Shown one piece after another: positions 1 through 7,122 of a stretch of 64,000 bases of DNA. The notes beneath the pieces were generated by a model. It was given only the letters and a program-made list of their open reading frames with translations. It did no database searches and was not told the DNA's origin. This stretch comes from an uncultured Modestobacter sp. (GTDB lineage Bacteria > Actinomycetota > Actinomycetes > Mycobacteriales > Geodermatophilaceae): NCBI RefSeq assembly GCF_947486615.1, contig NZ_CANKUD010000001.1:372001-436000 (forward strand), given 5' to 3'. Position 1 is the first letter of the stretch; each line of letters starts with the position of its first letter. The translations under genes were made by a program, and so were the position numbers.

Positions 1-22
1 GGCCACGGACCTCGCGCAGTGA
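1..22 (+). CDS. nuoK: NuoK C-terminal tail (partial)
   Basis: Reading from base 2, the frame gives ATDLAQ followed by TGA at 20-22. The stop overlaps the GTG start of nuoL in a GTGA arrangement. The gene just before nuoL in nuo operons is normally nuoK, and an end like this fits. Only six residues are visible, so the assignment rests on gene order rather than on the sequence. Confidence 0.55.
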
Positions 23-1950
23 CCGGCCTGCTCTGGACGGCGGCCGCGCTGCCCGCCGCCGTCGGCGCGCTGCTGTGCGTCCTGGGCCGGCGGGCCGACC
101 GGGTCGCGCCCGGCGTCGGCGTCGGGACGGCGGCGGTGGTGCTCGCCGTGTCGGTGCTCGTCGCGCTGGACCGACCGGTCACCGAGGTCCCCTTCCTGCC
201 CGGCGCCGTGTTCGGGCTGGCCGTCGACCCGCTCGCGGCCGTGGTGCTGCCGGCGGTGGCCGCGGTGACCCTGCTGGTGCTGGTCTTCTCCGCCGGCGAC
301 GTCTCCGGCGCCCGGGCCCGGTTCACCGGGCTGATGCTGCTGTTCGCCGCAGCGGTCGTCGTCACCGTCACGGCCAGCACGCTGCCCGCGCTGCTGTTCG
401 CCTGGGAGGTGATGGGCGCGACCTCCTATGCGCTGATCGGCTTCCGGTGGCAGCAGGAACACCGGGTCGGCGCCGGGCTGAACGCGTTCCTGACCACCCG
501 CACCGCCGACCTCGGCCTGTACCTGGCCGCCGGCGCCGCGCTGGCCGGCGGCGCGGGGCTGGCGCTGGACGAGCTCGCGGCGGCCGGCGGGCCGTGGCTG
601 CACGTTGCCGCGGCCGGGGTGCTCGTCGCCGCGCTGGGCAAGGCCGCGCAGCTTCCGTTCACCGCGTGGCTGTCCGCCGCGATGCAGGGTCCGAGCCCGG
701 TCAGCGCGCTGCTGCACTCGGCGGCGATGGTGGCGATGGGCGGGTACCTGCTGCTGCGGATGGCACCGCTGCTGGCCGCCACCGGCTGGGCCGCGACGAC
801 GGCGGCCTGGGTCGGTGCGCTGACCGCGCTGCTGCTCGGCGCGGTGGCCGTCGCCCAGCGCGACCTCAAGCAGCTGCTCGCTGCCTCCACCGCCGCCCAG
901 CTGGGTTTCGTGGTGCTCGGCGCCGGGGTCGGCTCGGTCGCCGGCGGCACTGCGCACCTGGTCGCGCACGCCTCGACCAAGGCGCTGCTGTTCCTGGTGG
1001 CCGGTGCGTGGCTGAGCGCACTGGGCACCAAGCAGCTGGCCGCGCTGCGCGGTGCCGCCCGGCGCTGGCCGCTGGTCGGGGTCTGCGCCGCGGTCGGTGC
1101 GCTGGCGCTGGCCGGCGTGGTCCCGCTGTCGCTGTGGGCGACCAAGGACGCGGTGCTCGCCGGTGCCCGGCACGAGTCCCTGGCGCTTTACGTCGTCGGG
1201 CTGGCGGGTGCGGCGCTCTCCGCGGCGTACGCGGGCAAGGTGCTCTGGCTGGTCTGGCAGCAGCTGCCCGCCGACCCCGGCTACGACACCGAGGAGCAGG
1301 GCACCCGGCGGGTCGGCGTCCTGGAGCAGGCGCCGCTGGTGGTCCTCGCCGCCGGCGCCGCCGTCCTCGGCCTGCTGGCCCTGCCCCCGGTCGGCGACGC
1401 GCTGCGCCGTCTCCTCGGTGAGAGCGGTGCCGCCAGCCCGGCGGTGTGGGAGATGGCCCTCTCCGCGGCGCTGGCCGTCGCCGGGGTCGCGCTGCTGGCG
1501 TCGGGGCGGGTGCGCGGCCTGTCCTGGGGGCCGCTGGGCCGCTGGCTGTCCGGCTGGCTCGGGCTCCCCCGGCTCACCACCGTGCTCGTCGTCCGGCCGG
1601 TGCTCGGGCTCGCCGAGGGGCTGGCCCGGTTCGACGACGCGGTGCTGGCCCGGGTCGTGCGCGGCGCCGGCCGCGGCGCACTGCGCACGGCCGGGACCGC
1701 CGCCCGGTTCGACGACTCCGTGCTCGACCGCGTGGTCCGCGGCTCGGCCAGCACCGGGGTCCGGCTGGCGAACGCGGCCGGCCGGGCTGACGAGGCCGGG
1801 CCGGACGCCGCCGTCCGGTCGCTGGCCGCGGGCACCCGCCGGCTGGGGGCGCTCGCCCGCCGCACCCAGACCGGCTGGGTGCACCAGTACTACGTCCAGG
1901 CCGCCGTGGTGCTCGCCGCCGCGCTGGCCCTCCTGCTGGCCGTGAGGTGA
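19..1950 (+). CDS. nuoL: NADH-quinone oxidoreductase subunit L
   Basis: This is an antiporter-like membrane subunit of respiratory complex I, which couples quinone reduction to proton pumping in the cytoplasmic membrane. At 643 aa it has the usual NuoL length. The Proton_antipo_M core spans about residues 110-390 with the conserved AWEVMGATSYALIGF, LPFTAWLSAAMQGPSPVSAL and LLHSAAMVAMGGYLL stretches, including helix lysines and histidines of the proton path. The long C-terminal amphipathic region carries two similar ARFDD(A/S)VL segments near residues 530-580. The GTG start overlaps the upstream stop by 4 bp and nuoM starts 4 bp after the stop, so the genes are co-transcribed and probably translationally coupled. 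Confidence 0.96.
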   Translation: MTGLLWTAAALPAAVGALLCVLGRRADRVAPGVGVGTAAVVLAVSVLVALDRPVTEVPFLPGAVFGLAVDPLAAVVLPAVAAVTLLVLVFSAGDVSGARARFTGLMLLFAAAVVVTVTASTLPALLFAWEVMGATSYALIGFRWQQEHRVGAGLNAFLTTRTADLGLYLAAGAALAGGAGLALDELAAAGGPWLHVAAAGVLVAALGKAAQLPFTAWLSAAMQGPSPVSALLHSAAMVAMGGYLLLRMAPLLAATGWAATTAAWVGALTALLLGAVAVAQRDLKQLLAASTAAQLGFVVLGAGVGSVAGGTAHLVAHASTKALLFLVAGAWLSALGTKQLAALRGAARRWPLVGVCAAVGALALAGVVPLSLWATKDAVLAGARHESLALYVVGLAGAALSAAYAGKVLWLVWQQLPADPGYDTEEQGTRRVGVLEQAPLVVLAAGAAVLGLLALPPVGDALRRLLGESGAASPAVWEMALSAALAVAGVALLASGRVRGLSWGPLGRWLSGWLGLPRLTTVLVVRPVLGLAEGLARFDDAVLARVVRGAGRGALRTAGTAARFDDSVLDRVVRGSASTGVRLANAAGRADEAGPDAAVRSLAAGTRRLGALARRTQTGWVHQYYVQAAVVLAAALALLLAVR

Positions 1951-1954
1951 GCCC

Positions 1955-3442
1955 GTGCTCAGTCTGATCATCTTCCTGCCCCTGGCGGTGGCGGCCGTGC
2001 TCGCCGTCGTGCCGGTGCCCGACCGGGTGGCCCGCTGGAGCTGGATCGGGGCGACCGTCGCCGACCTGGCGCTGGTCGTCTGGCTCTGTGCGGCCTACGA
2101 GTCCCCGGCCGGGAGCGGGCTGGCGTTCGAGCAGCAGGTGCGCTGGATCCCGACGGTGGACAGCAGTTACCACGTCGGGGTCGACGGACTGTCGCTGCCG
2201 CTGCTGGCGCTGACCGCCGTCGTCTTCGCCGCCTGCGCGGTCTACGGGCTGCGCGAGCAGCACCGGCCGCGGGCGCTGGTCGCGCTGTTCCTGGCGCTGC
2301 AGACCACCTGCCTCGGGCTGTTCGCCGCGCAGGACCTGATCCTGTTCTTCGTCTTCTTCGACCTGTCGATCGTCGGGATGTACGCCGCGATCGCCGGCTG
2401 GGGCACCGGCCGCAACGCCGGCCGGTCGGCGCTGCAGTTCTTCCTGTATACGTTCCTGGGCAGCCTGGCGCTGCTGCTGGGCTTCATCGGGCTGTTCCTC
2501 GCCGCCGACCCGCACACCTTCGACATCCCCACGCTGGTCGCCGCCGCCCCGCTGGCCGACGCACCGGTGGCCGGCGGGTTCGTGCTGGCCGCGCTGCTGG
2601 TCGGGCTGGCGATCAAGACCCCGACCGTCCCGTTCCACACCTGGCTGCCCCCGGCGCACACCGACGCCTCGGCGATCGGGTCGGCGGTGCTGGCCGCGGT
2701 GCTGCTGAAGATGGGCACCTACGGGTTCGTCCGGATCGCCATGCCGGTGCTGCCCGACGCCTGGCAGGCCGCAGCCTGGGTGGTCATCGCGGTCGGCATC
2801 CTCTCCGCCCTCTACGGCGCGCTGGTCGCGCTGGCGCAGACCGACGTCAAGCGGATGATCGCCTACACCTCGATCAACCACATGGGCTACGTGGTGCTCG
2901 CGGTCGGCGCGGCCGGGCTGGCCGGCTCCGGGACGGCGGCGCGCGAGCTCGCGGTGACCGGGGCGGTGACCCAGATGGTCAGCCACGGGCTCACCACCGG
3001 GGCGCTGTTCCTGCTGGCCGGGGTGCTGCACGACCGCACCGGCAGCTACGCGATGCGCGACTTCGGCGGCCTGGCCCGCACCGGGCCGGTGTTCGCCGGG
3101 CTGTTCGGGGTGGCCGCCTTCGCCTCGCTGGGCATCCCGGCGTTCAGCGGCTTCGTCGCCGAGTTCCAGGTGTTCGCCGGCAGCGTCGGGGCCACGGCAT
3201 GGGCGGCGATCGCGCTGCCCGGGATCCTGATCACCGCCGCGCTCTTCCTGCGGGCGGTGCAGCTGATGCTCGCCGGCGCTCCCGGCGGGCGGTCGATCGG
3301 CTTCACCGACGTCCGGGCCGTCGAGGTGGTGCCGGTGGTGACGCTGCTGGCGCTGTCGCTGGCGATCGGCGTCGCACCGTGGCCGCTGCTGGACCTGATC
3401 GCGCCGGCCGCGGAGGCCGTCGTGGGCCTGGTGAGCCGATGA
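1955..3442 (+). CDS. nuoM: NADH-quinone oxidoreductase subunit M
   Basis: Second antiporter-like subunit of complex I, 495 aa, all transmembrane helices. Diagnostic stretches are FVFFDLSIVGMYAAI, IKTPTVPFHTWLPPAHTDAS (the lysine and HTWLP helix break of Mrp/NuoM proteins), YTSINHMGYVVL and the late SLGIPAFSGFVAEFQVF. The GTG start lies 4 bp after the nuoL stop; nuoN begins 13-16 bp after its TGA. Family-level assignment is secure. The order L-M-N is the canonical end of nuo operons. Confidence 0.96.
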   Translation: MLSLIIFLPLAVAAVLAVVPVPDRVARWSWIGATVADLALVVWLCAAYESPAGSGLAFEQQVRWIPTVDSSYHVGVDGLSLPLLALTAVVFAACAVYGLREQHRPRALVALFLALQTTCLGLFAAQDLILFFVFFDLSIVGMYAAIAGWGTGRNAGRSALQFFLYTFLGSLALLLGFIGLFLAADPHTFDIPTLVAAAPLADAPVAGGFVLAALLVGLAIKTPTVPFHTWLPPAHTDASAIGSAVLAAVLLKMGTYGFVRIAMPVLPDAWQAAAWVVIAVGILSALYGALVALAQTDVKRMIAYTSINHMGYVVLAVGAAGLAGSGTAARELAVTGAVTQMVSHGLTTGALFLLAGVLHDRTGSYAMRDFGGLARTGPVFAGLFGVAAFASLGIPAFSGFVAEFQVFAGSVGATAWAAIALPGILITAALFLRAVQLMLAGAPGGRSIGFTDVRAVEVVPVVTLLALSLAIGVAPWPLLDLIAPAAEAVVGLVSR

Positions 3443-3458
3443 GCGGGGCGCGCCGGTG

Positions 3459-4865
3459 ATGCGCCAAGACCCCCTGGCGCTGCTGCCGGAGCTGTTCCTG
3501 CTCGGCGGTGCGGTGGCGACCCTGCTCACCGGCTCGTTCCTCCCCCGGCACCGCCAGTGGGCCGCCCGCCTGGTCGCGGTGGCCGCCCTCCTCGCCGCCG
3601 CCGTGGCCACCGCCCTCGCCTTCCGCCGAGATGGCCGTTCTGGCGGGACGGCGGAGACGGTGTTCGGGGCGTTCGTGCTGGACACCCCCACCTCGGCCAC
3701 CCGGCTGGTGGTGATCGCCTCGCTGCTGCTGGTGATCGGGCTGGGCGTCGAGGAGCTGGCCGGGCAGGTGCGGGAGAGCGAGACGTACGCCCTGCTGCTG
3801 CTCGGTGGCCTGGGCGCGGTCGTGCTGGCCGCCACCGACGACCTGCTGGTGCTCGCCGTCGGCTTCCTGCTCTCCAGCGTCCCGCTCTACGCGCTGGTCG
3901 GGATGTCCCGGGCGGCCGGGGCGGCCGAAGCGGCGCTCAAGACCTACCTGCTCGGCGCCCTGTCCGGGATCTTCCTGCTGCTGGGCGCCACCGTGCTGTA
4001 CGGCATCGCCGGCAGCACCGCCTACCCCGAGCTGGGCGCCGGCCTCGCCGGGGCGCCGGCGGCGGCGGTCGCCGTCGGCGCGGTCGGGGTGCTCGCCGGC
4101 CTGCTGTTCAAGGCCGGCGGGGTGCCGCTGCACTTCTGGGTGCCCGACGCTACCCAGGGGGCGGGCACCGCGGCCGCGGCGTTCCTGACCACCGTGCCGA
4201 AGGTGGGGGCGTTGGTCGCCGCCGTCCGGCTGGTCGACGTGCTGCCGGACTCCCTGCCGTGGCCGCTGCTGCTGGGCGTGCTCGCCGCCGCGACGATGAC
4301 GCTGGGCAACCTGGCCGCGCTGGCCCAGACCGACGCCCGCCGGCTGCTGGGCTGGTCGACGGTCAGCCAGGTCGGCTACCTGCTGATGCCGGTCGCGGTG
4401 GTGGGCGCCGGGGCCGGTGCGGTGCCCGCGCTGCTGACCTACCTGGCCGGCTACGCGGTCACCAACCTCACCGCCTTCGCCGTGCTGGCCGCCCGCCCCG
4501 GTGCCCGCAGCCTCGCCGACTTCCGCGGGCTCGGCCGCCGGCACCCGGCGCTGGCGACCGCGCTGGTGGTCGGCCTGCTCAGCCTGGTCGGCACTCCGCC
4601 GACGGCGGTGTTCATCGGCAAGCTGACGGTGTTCACCGCGGCCTGGGACGGCGGCCTGGCCTGGCTGGTGGTGATCGCCGCGGTCAACACCGTGGTCAGC
4701 CTCTTCTACTACCTGCGCTGGCTGGTCGAGGCCTTCCGGCCCGGGGACGGCGGGAACGGCGATCCGTCGGCTCCCTGGGCCACCGGTGCGGCCGTCGCCG
4801 GGGCGGTCGGCGTCCTGGCCGTGGGGCTGGGCGCCGGTGCGGTCACCGCCTTGGCCGGTGGCTGA
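3459..4865 (+). CDS. nuoN: NADH-quinone oxidoreductase subunit N
   Basis: Third antiporter-like subunit of complex I and last gene of the operon. It has conserved LLFKAGGVPLHFWVPDATQG, LAQTDARRLLGWSTVSQVGY and LVGTPPTAVFIGKLTVF segments. Two starts are possible: the GTG at 3456 and the adjoining ATG at 3459. ATG (MRQDPLALLPELFLL, 468 aa) is chosen because it matches the usual NuoN N-terminus. The protein ends immediately before a tandem repeat and a strong hairpin that presumably end the transcript. Confidence 0.95.
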   Translation: MRQDPLALLPELFLLGGAVATLLTGSFLPRHRQWAARLVAVAALLAAAVATALAFRRDGRSGGTAETVFGAFVLDTPTSATRLVVIASLLLVIGLGVEELAGQVRESETYALLLLGGLGAVVLAATDDLLVLAVGFLLSSVPLYALVGMSRAAGAAEAALKTYLLGALSGIFLLLGATVLYGIAGSTAYPELGAGLAGAPAAAVAVGAVGVLAGLLFKAGGVPLHFWVPDATQGAGTAAAAFLTTVPKVGALVAAVRLVDVLPDSLPWPLLLGVLAAATMTLGNLAALAQTDARRLLGWSTVSQVGYLLMPVAVVGAGAGAVPALLTYLAGYAVTNLTAFAVLAARPGARSLADFRGLGRRHPALATALVVGLLSLVGTPPTAVFIGKLTVFTAAWDGGLAWLVVIAAVNTVVSLFYYLRWLVEAFRPGDGGNGDPSAPWATGAAVAGAVGVLAVGLGAGAVTALAGG

Positions 4866-4875
4866 CCGCGCGGTC

Positions 4876-4980
4876 CCCACCCGCGGTGACCCCACCGGCG
4901 GTGACCCCACCGGCGGTGACCCCACCGGCGGTGACCCCACTGGCAGTGACCCCACTGGCAGTGACCCCACTGGCAGTGAC
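4876..4980 (+). repeat. Seven-copy 15-bp tandem repeat after nuoN
   Basis: Seven head-to-tail 15-mers end in GTGAC. Copy 1 is CCCACCCGCGGTGAC, copies 2-4 are CCCACCGGCGGTGAC and copies 5-7 are CCCACTGGCAGTGAC. The two sub-families are each internally identical, which suggests block duplication. The array begins 11 bp past the nuoN stop and abuts the terminator hairpin. The 15-bp unit keeps a reading frame (GDPTG in one frame), but no start or homology suggests coding. Confidence 0.9.
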
Positions 4981-5018
4981 CGCGCCGGGCCCGGCCGGTC
5001 GGGCCGGGTCCGGCGCGG
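4980..5018. terminator. Bidirectional hairpin between nuoN and the fdh operon
   Basis: A 17-bp inverted repeat (4980-4996 with 5002-5018) has a 5-nt loop GGTCG and a single G:T mismatch. It lies between convergent nuoN (+) and the NrfD-type gene (-), which ends at 5027. There is no T-tract, as is common in high-GC actinobacteria. Confidence 0.75.
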
Positions 5019-5026
5019 TCAGCGGG

Positions 5027-6088
5027 TCATCCCCCCGCGCGCTCCTCGCCCGGTGACGACGCGGCCTCGCGGGCGCGCGCCCGCTCGCGCTGCGGTTCCA
5101 CGGTGTACTTCGGGTCCTTGGCGCTGGTCATCCCGGCGTCGAAGACGCCGAACCGGGTCAGTGCCGAGCCGGCGGCCACCAGCGCACCGCCGGCGACGGC
5201 GCCCCAGCGGCGGCGACCGGTGGCCAGCAGCAGGCCGGTGCCGGCTGCGGTGCTCGCCCGGGCGGTCCGGAGCAGCAGCCCCGCCCGGCCGATCCGGTAG
5301 GGCTCGCTGACCAGCCCGTGGCCGTGCTCCACCCGATGGGTCATCGCGAGCTCCACGGCCGCGCCGGCGATCGCCAGCCGGCGGGCCGGTGCCGCCTCGT
5401 CGACCGGGGTGAACACGGTGCACAGGGCACCGCCGCCGGCCGCCGCGGAGCCGGCGAACAGGTAGGGCAGCTCCCGGTGCGGCTCGTGCCAGGAGGGCAC
5501 CGAGGTGTTGGCCAGCAGTACCGCGGTGTAGGTGGTCATCGGCCCACCGAGCACGGCGGCCACCGCCCCGGTGACCCGGCGCAGCCGGGGGAACCAGCCC
5601 AGCAGCTGGGCACCGGCGGTCGCTGTGGTCAGCGCGCTGAACGGGGCCAGCACCCACGAGCCCACCGACAGCGGCGAGGTCACCTTCAGCACCCGCAGCA
5701 TGTTCAGGAACCGCTCGGGCCGGCCCAGGTCGTGGATCAGGAAGCCGACGCTGGCCAACGCACCACCCGCGGCCACCCGGTGCGCGGCGATCCCGAGCGC
5801 CGGGCGGTGGGTCATGTCGGCGAGCGCGCCGAGCATCGCCGACGTACCGGCCGCGCCGCCGAGGAAGAGGTACGCCGGCACGTCAGGCTGCTTCCACACC
5901 GGCGGCTTGATCACCGGCCGCCCGTAGTAGGAGGTGAACTCCGCCTCCTCCACCATCGACACACCCGGGTCGTCACCCGCCCGCCGTCGGCGCCGGCCCT
6001 CCCGCCGCTGGGCCGGCGCCCCGTCGGCCCGCCGCCAGCCGGCACCGGGCAGAGACACGCCCATCTCGGCGCCCACCTCGGCGCTCAC
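5027..6088 (-). CDS. NrfD/PsrC-type membrane subunit of formate dehydrogenase
   Basis: This is a polytopic quinone-interacting membrane anchor that takes electrons from the FeS subunit. From GTG at 6088 it is 353 aa. A hydrophilic N-terminus of about 55 residues contains FTSYYGRPVIKPPVWK, then comes the PAYLFLGGAAGTSAMLGALAD start of the NrfD domain and about eight hydrophobic helices. The motif HDLGRPERFLNMLRVLKVTS is typical of NrfD proteins. The start is set by a GTGA overlap with the fdhB stop. An NrfD subunit replaces the cytochrome b (FdnI type) of enterobacterial enzymes. Electrons probably go to menaquinone, by inference. Confidence 0.9.
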   Translation of the reverse strand: MSAEVGAEMGVSLPGAGWRRADGAPAQRREGRRRRRAGDDPGVSMVEEAEFTSYYGRPVIKPPVWKQPDVPAYLFLGGAAGTSAMLGALADMTHRPALGIAAHRVAAGGALASVGFLIHDLGRPERFLNMLRVLKVTSPLSVGSWVLAPFSALTTATAGAQLLGWFPRLRRVTGAVAAVLGGPMTTYTAVLLANTSVPSWHEPHRELPYLFAGSAAAGGGALCTVFTPVDEAAPARRLAIAGAAVELAMTHRVEHGHGLVSEPYRIGRAGLLLRTARASTAAGTGLLLATGRRRWGAVAGGALVAAGSALTRFGVFDAGMTSAKDPKYTVEPQRERARAREAASSPGEERAGG

Positions 6089-7122
6089 CGCCGGTGCCCG
6101 GCGAACGCCGACAGCGCCAGCCCGAAGGCCATCGCCGCCCCGGCGGCCGCGTGCCGCCACATCGACGGCAGGTCGCGGGTGGTGACCACCGGGTCCGGCG
6201 GCAGACCGTAGACCTCCGGCTCGTCCAGCAGCAGGAAGAACGCCCCCACCCCGCCGACCCCGTCGGACTCGTCCCGGCCGTAGAGCCGGGCGCCCTCCAC
6301 CCCGTCGGCCTGCAGCGCCGCCAGCCGGGCGTCGGCCCGGGCCTGCAGCTCGTCCAGGTCACCGAACTGGATCGACTCGGTCGGGCACGCGGTCGCGCAG
6401 GCCGGCATCAGCCCGTCGGTCAGCCGGTCGTAGCAGAGGGTGCACTTGAACACCCGGCCGTCGTCCTCGCGCTGGTCGATGACGCCGTAGGGGCAGGCAG
6501 GCACGCAGTAGCCGCAGCCGTTGCAGATGTCCTCCTGCACGACCACCGAGCCGTACTCGGTGCGGAACAGCGACCCGGTCGGGCAGACGTCCAGGCAGCC
6601 GGCGTGCGTGCAGTGCTTGCACACGTCCGACGACATCAGCCAGCGGATCTCCCGGTCACCGGACTGCGTCTGCTGCGGCGCGGTCTGCTCGGCCGTGGTG
6701 GCCGACGCCGGCACCTCCGCGTGCACCACGGGCGGCTCGGCCAGCGGACGTGGCGAGCCGACGTCGCCGGGCCGCCCGACGGTGGGCATCGGCAGGTCCA
6801 CCGCCCGGCTCTGCTCGACGAAGGCCACGTGCCGCCAGCTGTTCGCCCCGAGCATCCCGGTGTTGTCGTAGGACTCACCGGTCAGGCCCAGGACGTCGAC
6901 CCGCCCGTCCGCCCCGTCCATCGGGAGGGTGTTCCACTCCTTGCAGGCGACCTCGCAGGCCTTGCACCCGATGCAGACCGAGGTGTCGGTGAAGAACCCG
7001 ACCCGGGCCGGGTGGTCGGCGTCCGAGGTGCTCTGCCCGACCACGTCCGGCACCGGGCCGAACAGCCGGTTGCCCGGGTCGTCGCCGGTGAAGGCACTGC
7101 TGAGCGAGCTGATCGACGTCAC
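6085..7122 (-). CDS. fdhB: Formate dehydrogenase iron-sulfur subunit
   Basis: Electron-transfer subunit with four ferredoxin-type cysteine groups: CIGCKACEVAC (residues 50-60), CKHCTHAGCLDVC, CNGCGYCVPAC and CTLCYDRLTDGLMPACATAC. This is the 4x[4Fe-4S] pattern of FdnH/FdoH. From GTG at 7122 the protein is 345 aa. A GTGA overlap with the fdhA stop fixes the start. The C-terminus carries one hydrophobic segment (AAAGAAMAFGLALSAFA), a possible membrane tether. A roughly 60-residue Ala/Pro/Gln-rich insertion lies between the first and second cysteine groups. It passes electrons from FdhA to the NrfD-type subunit. Confidence 0.94.
   Translation of the reverse strand: MTSISSLSSAFTGDDPGNRLFGPVPDVVGQSTSDADHPARVGFFTDTSVCIGCKACEVACKEWNTLPMDGADGRVDVLGLTGESYDNTGMLGANSWRHVAFVEQSRAVDLPMPTVGRPGDVGSPRPLAEPPVVHAEVPASATTAEQTAPQQTQSGDREIRWLMSSDVCKHCTHAGCLDVCPTGSLFRTEYGSVVVQEDICNGCGYCVPACPYGVIDQREDDGRVFKCTLCYDRLTDGLMPACATACPTESIQFGDLDELQARADARLAALQADGVEGARLYGRDESDGVGGVGAFFLLLDEPEVYGLPPDPVVTTRDLPSMWRHAAAGAAMAFGLALSAFAGHRR

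Noticed and set aside
1574-4970. Very long minus-strand ORFs antisense to nuoLMN
   Set aside because: Rich in Arg/Gly/Gln/His without any domain, they mirror the high-GC codon bias of the plus-strand genes and are shadows.
4876-4980. CRISPR-like array
   Set aside because: The repeats are only 15 bp and directly adjacent, without spacers, and no cas genes are nearby.
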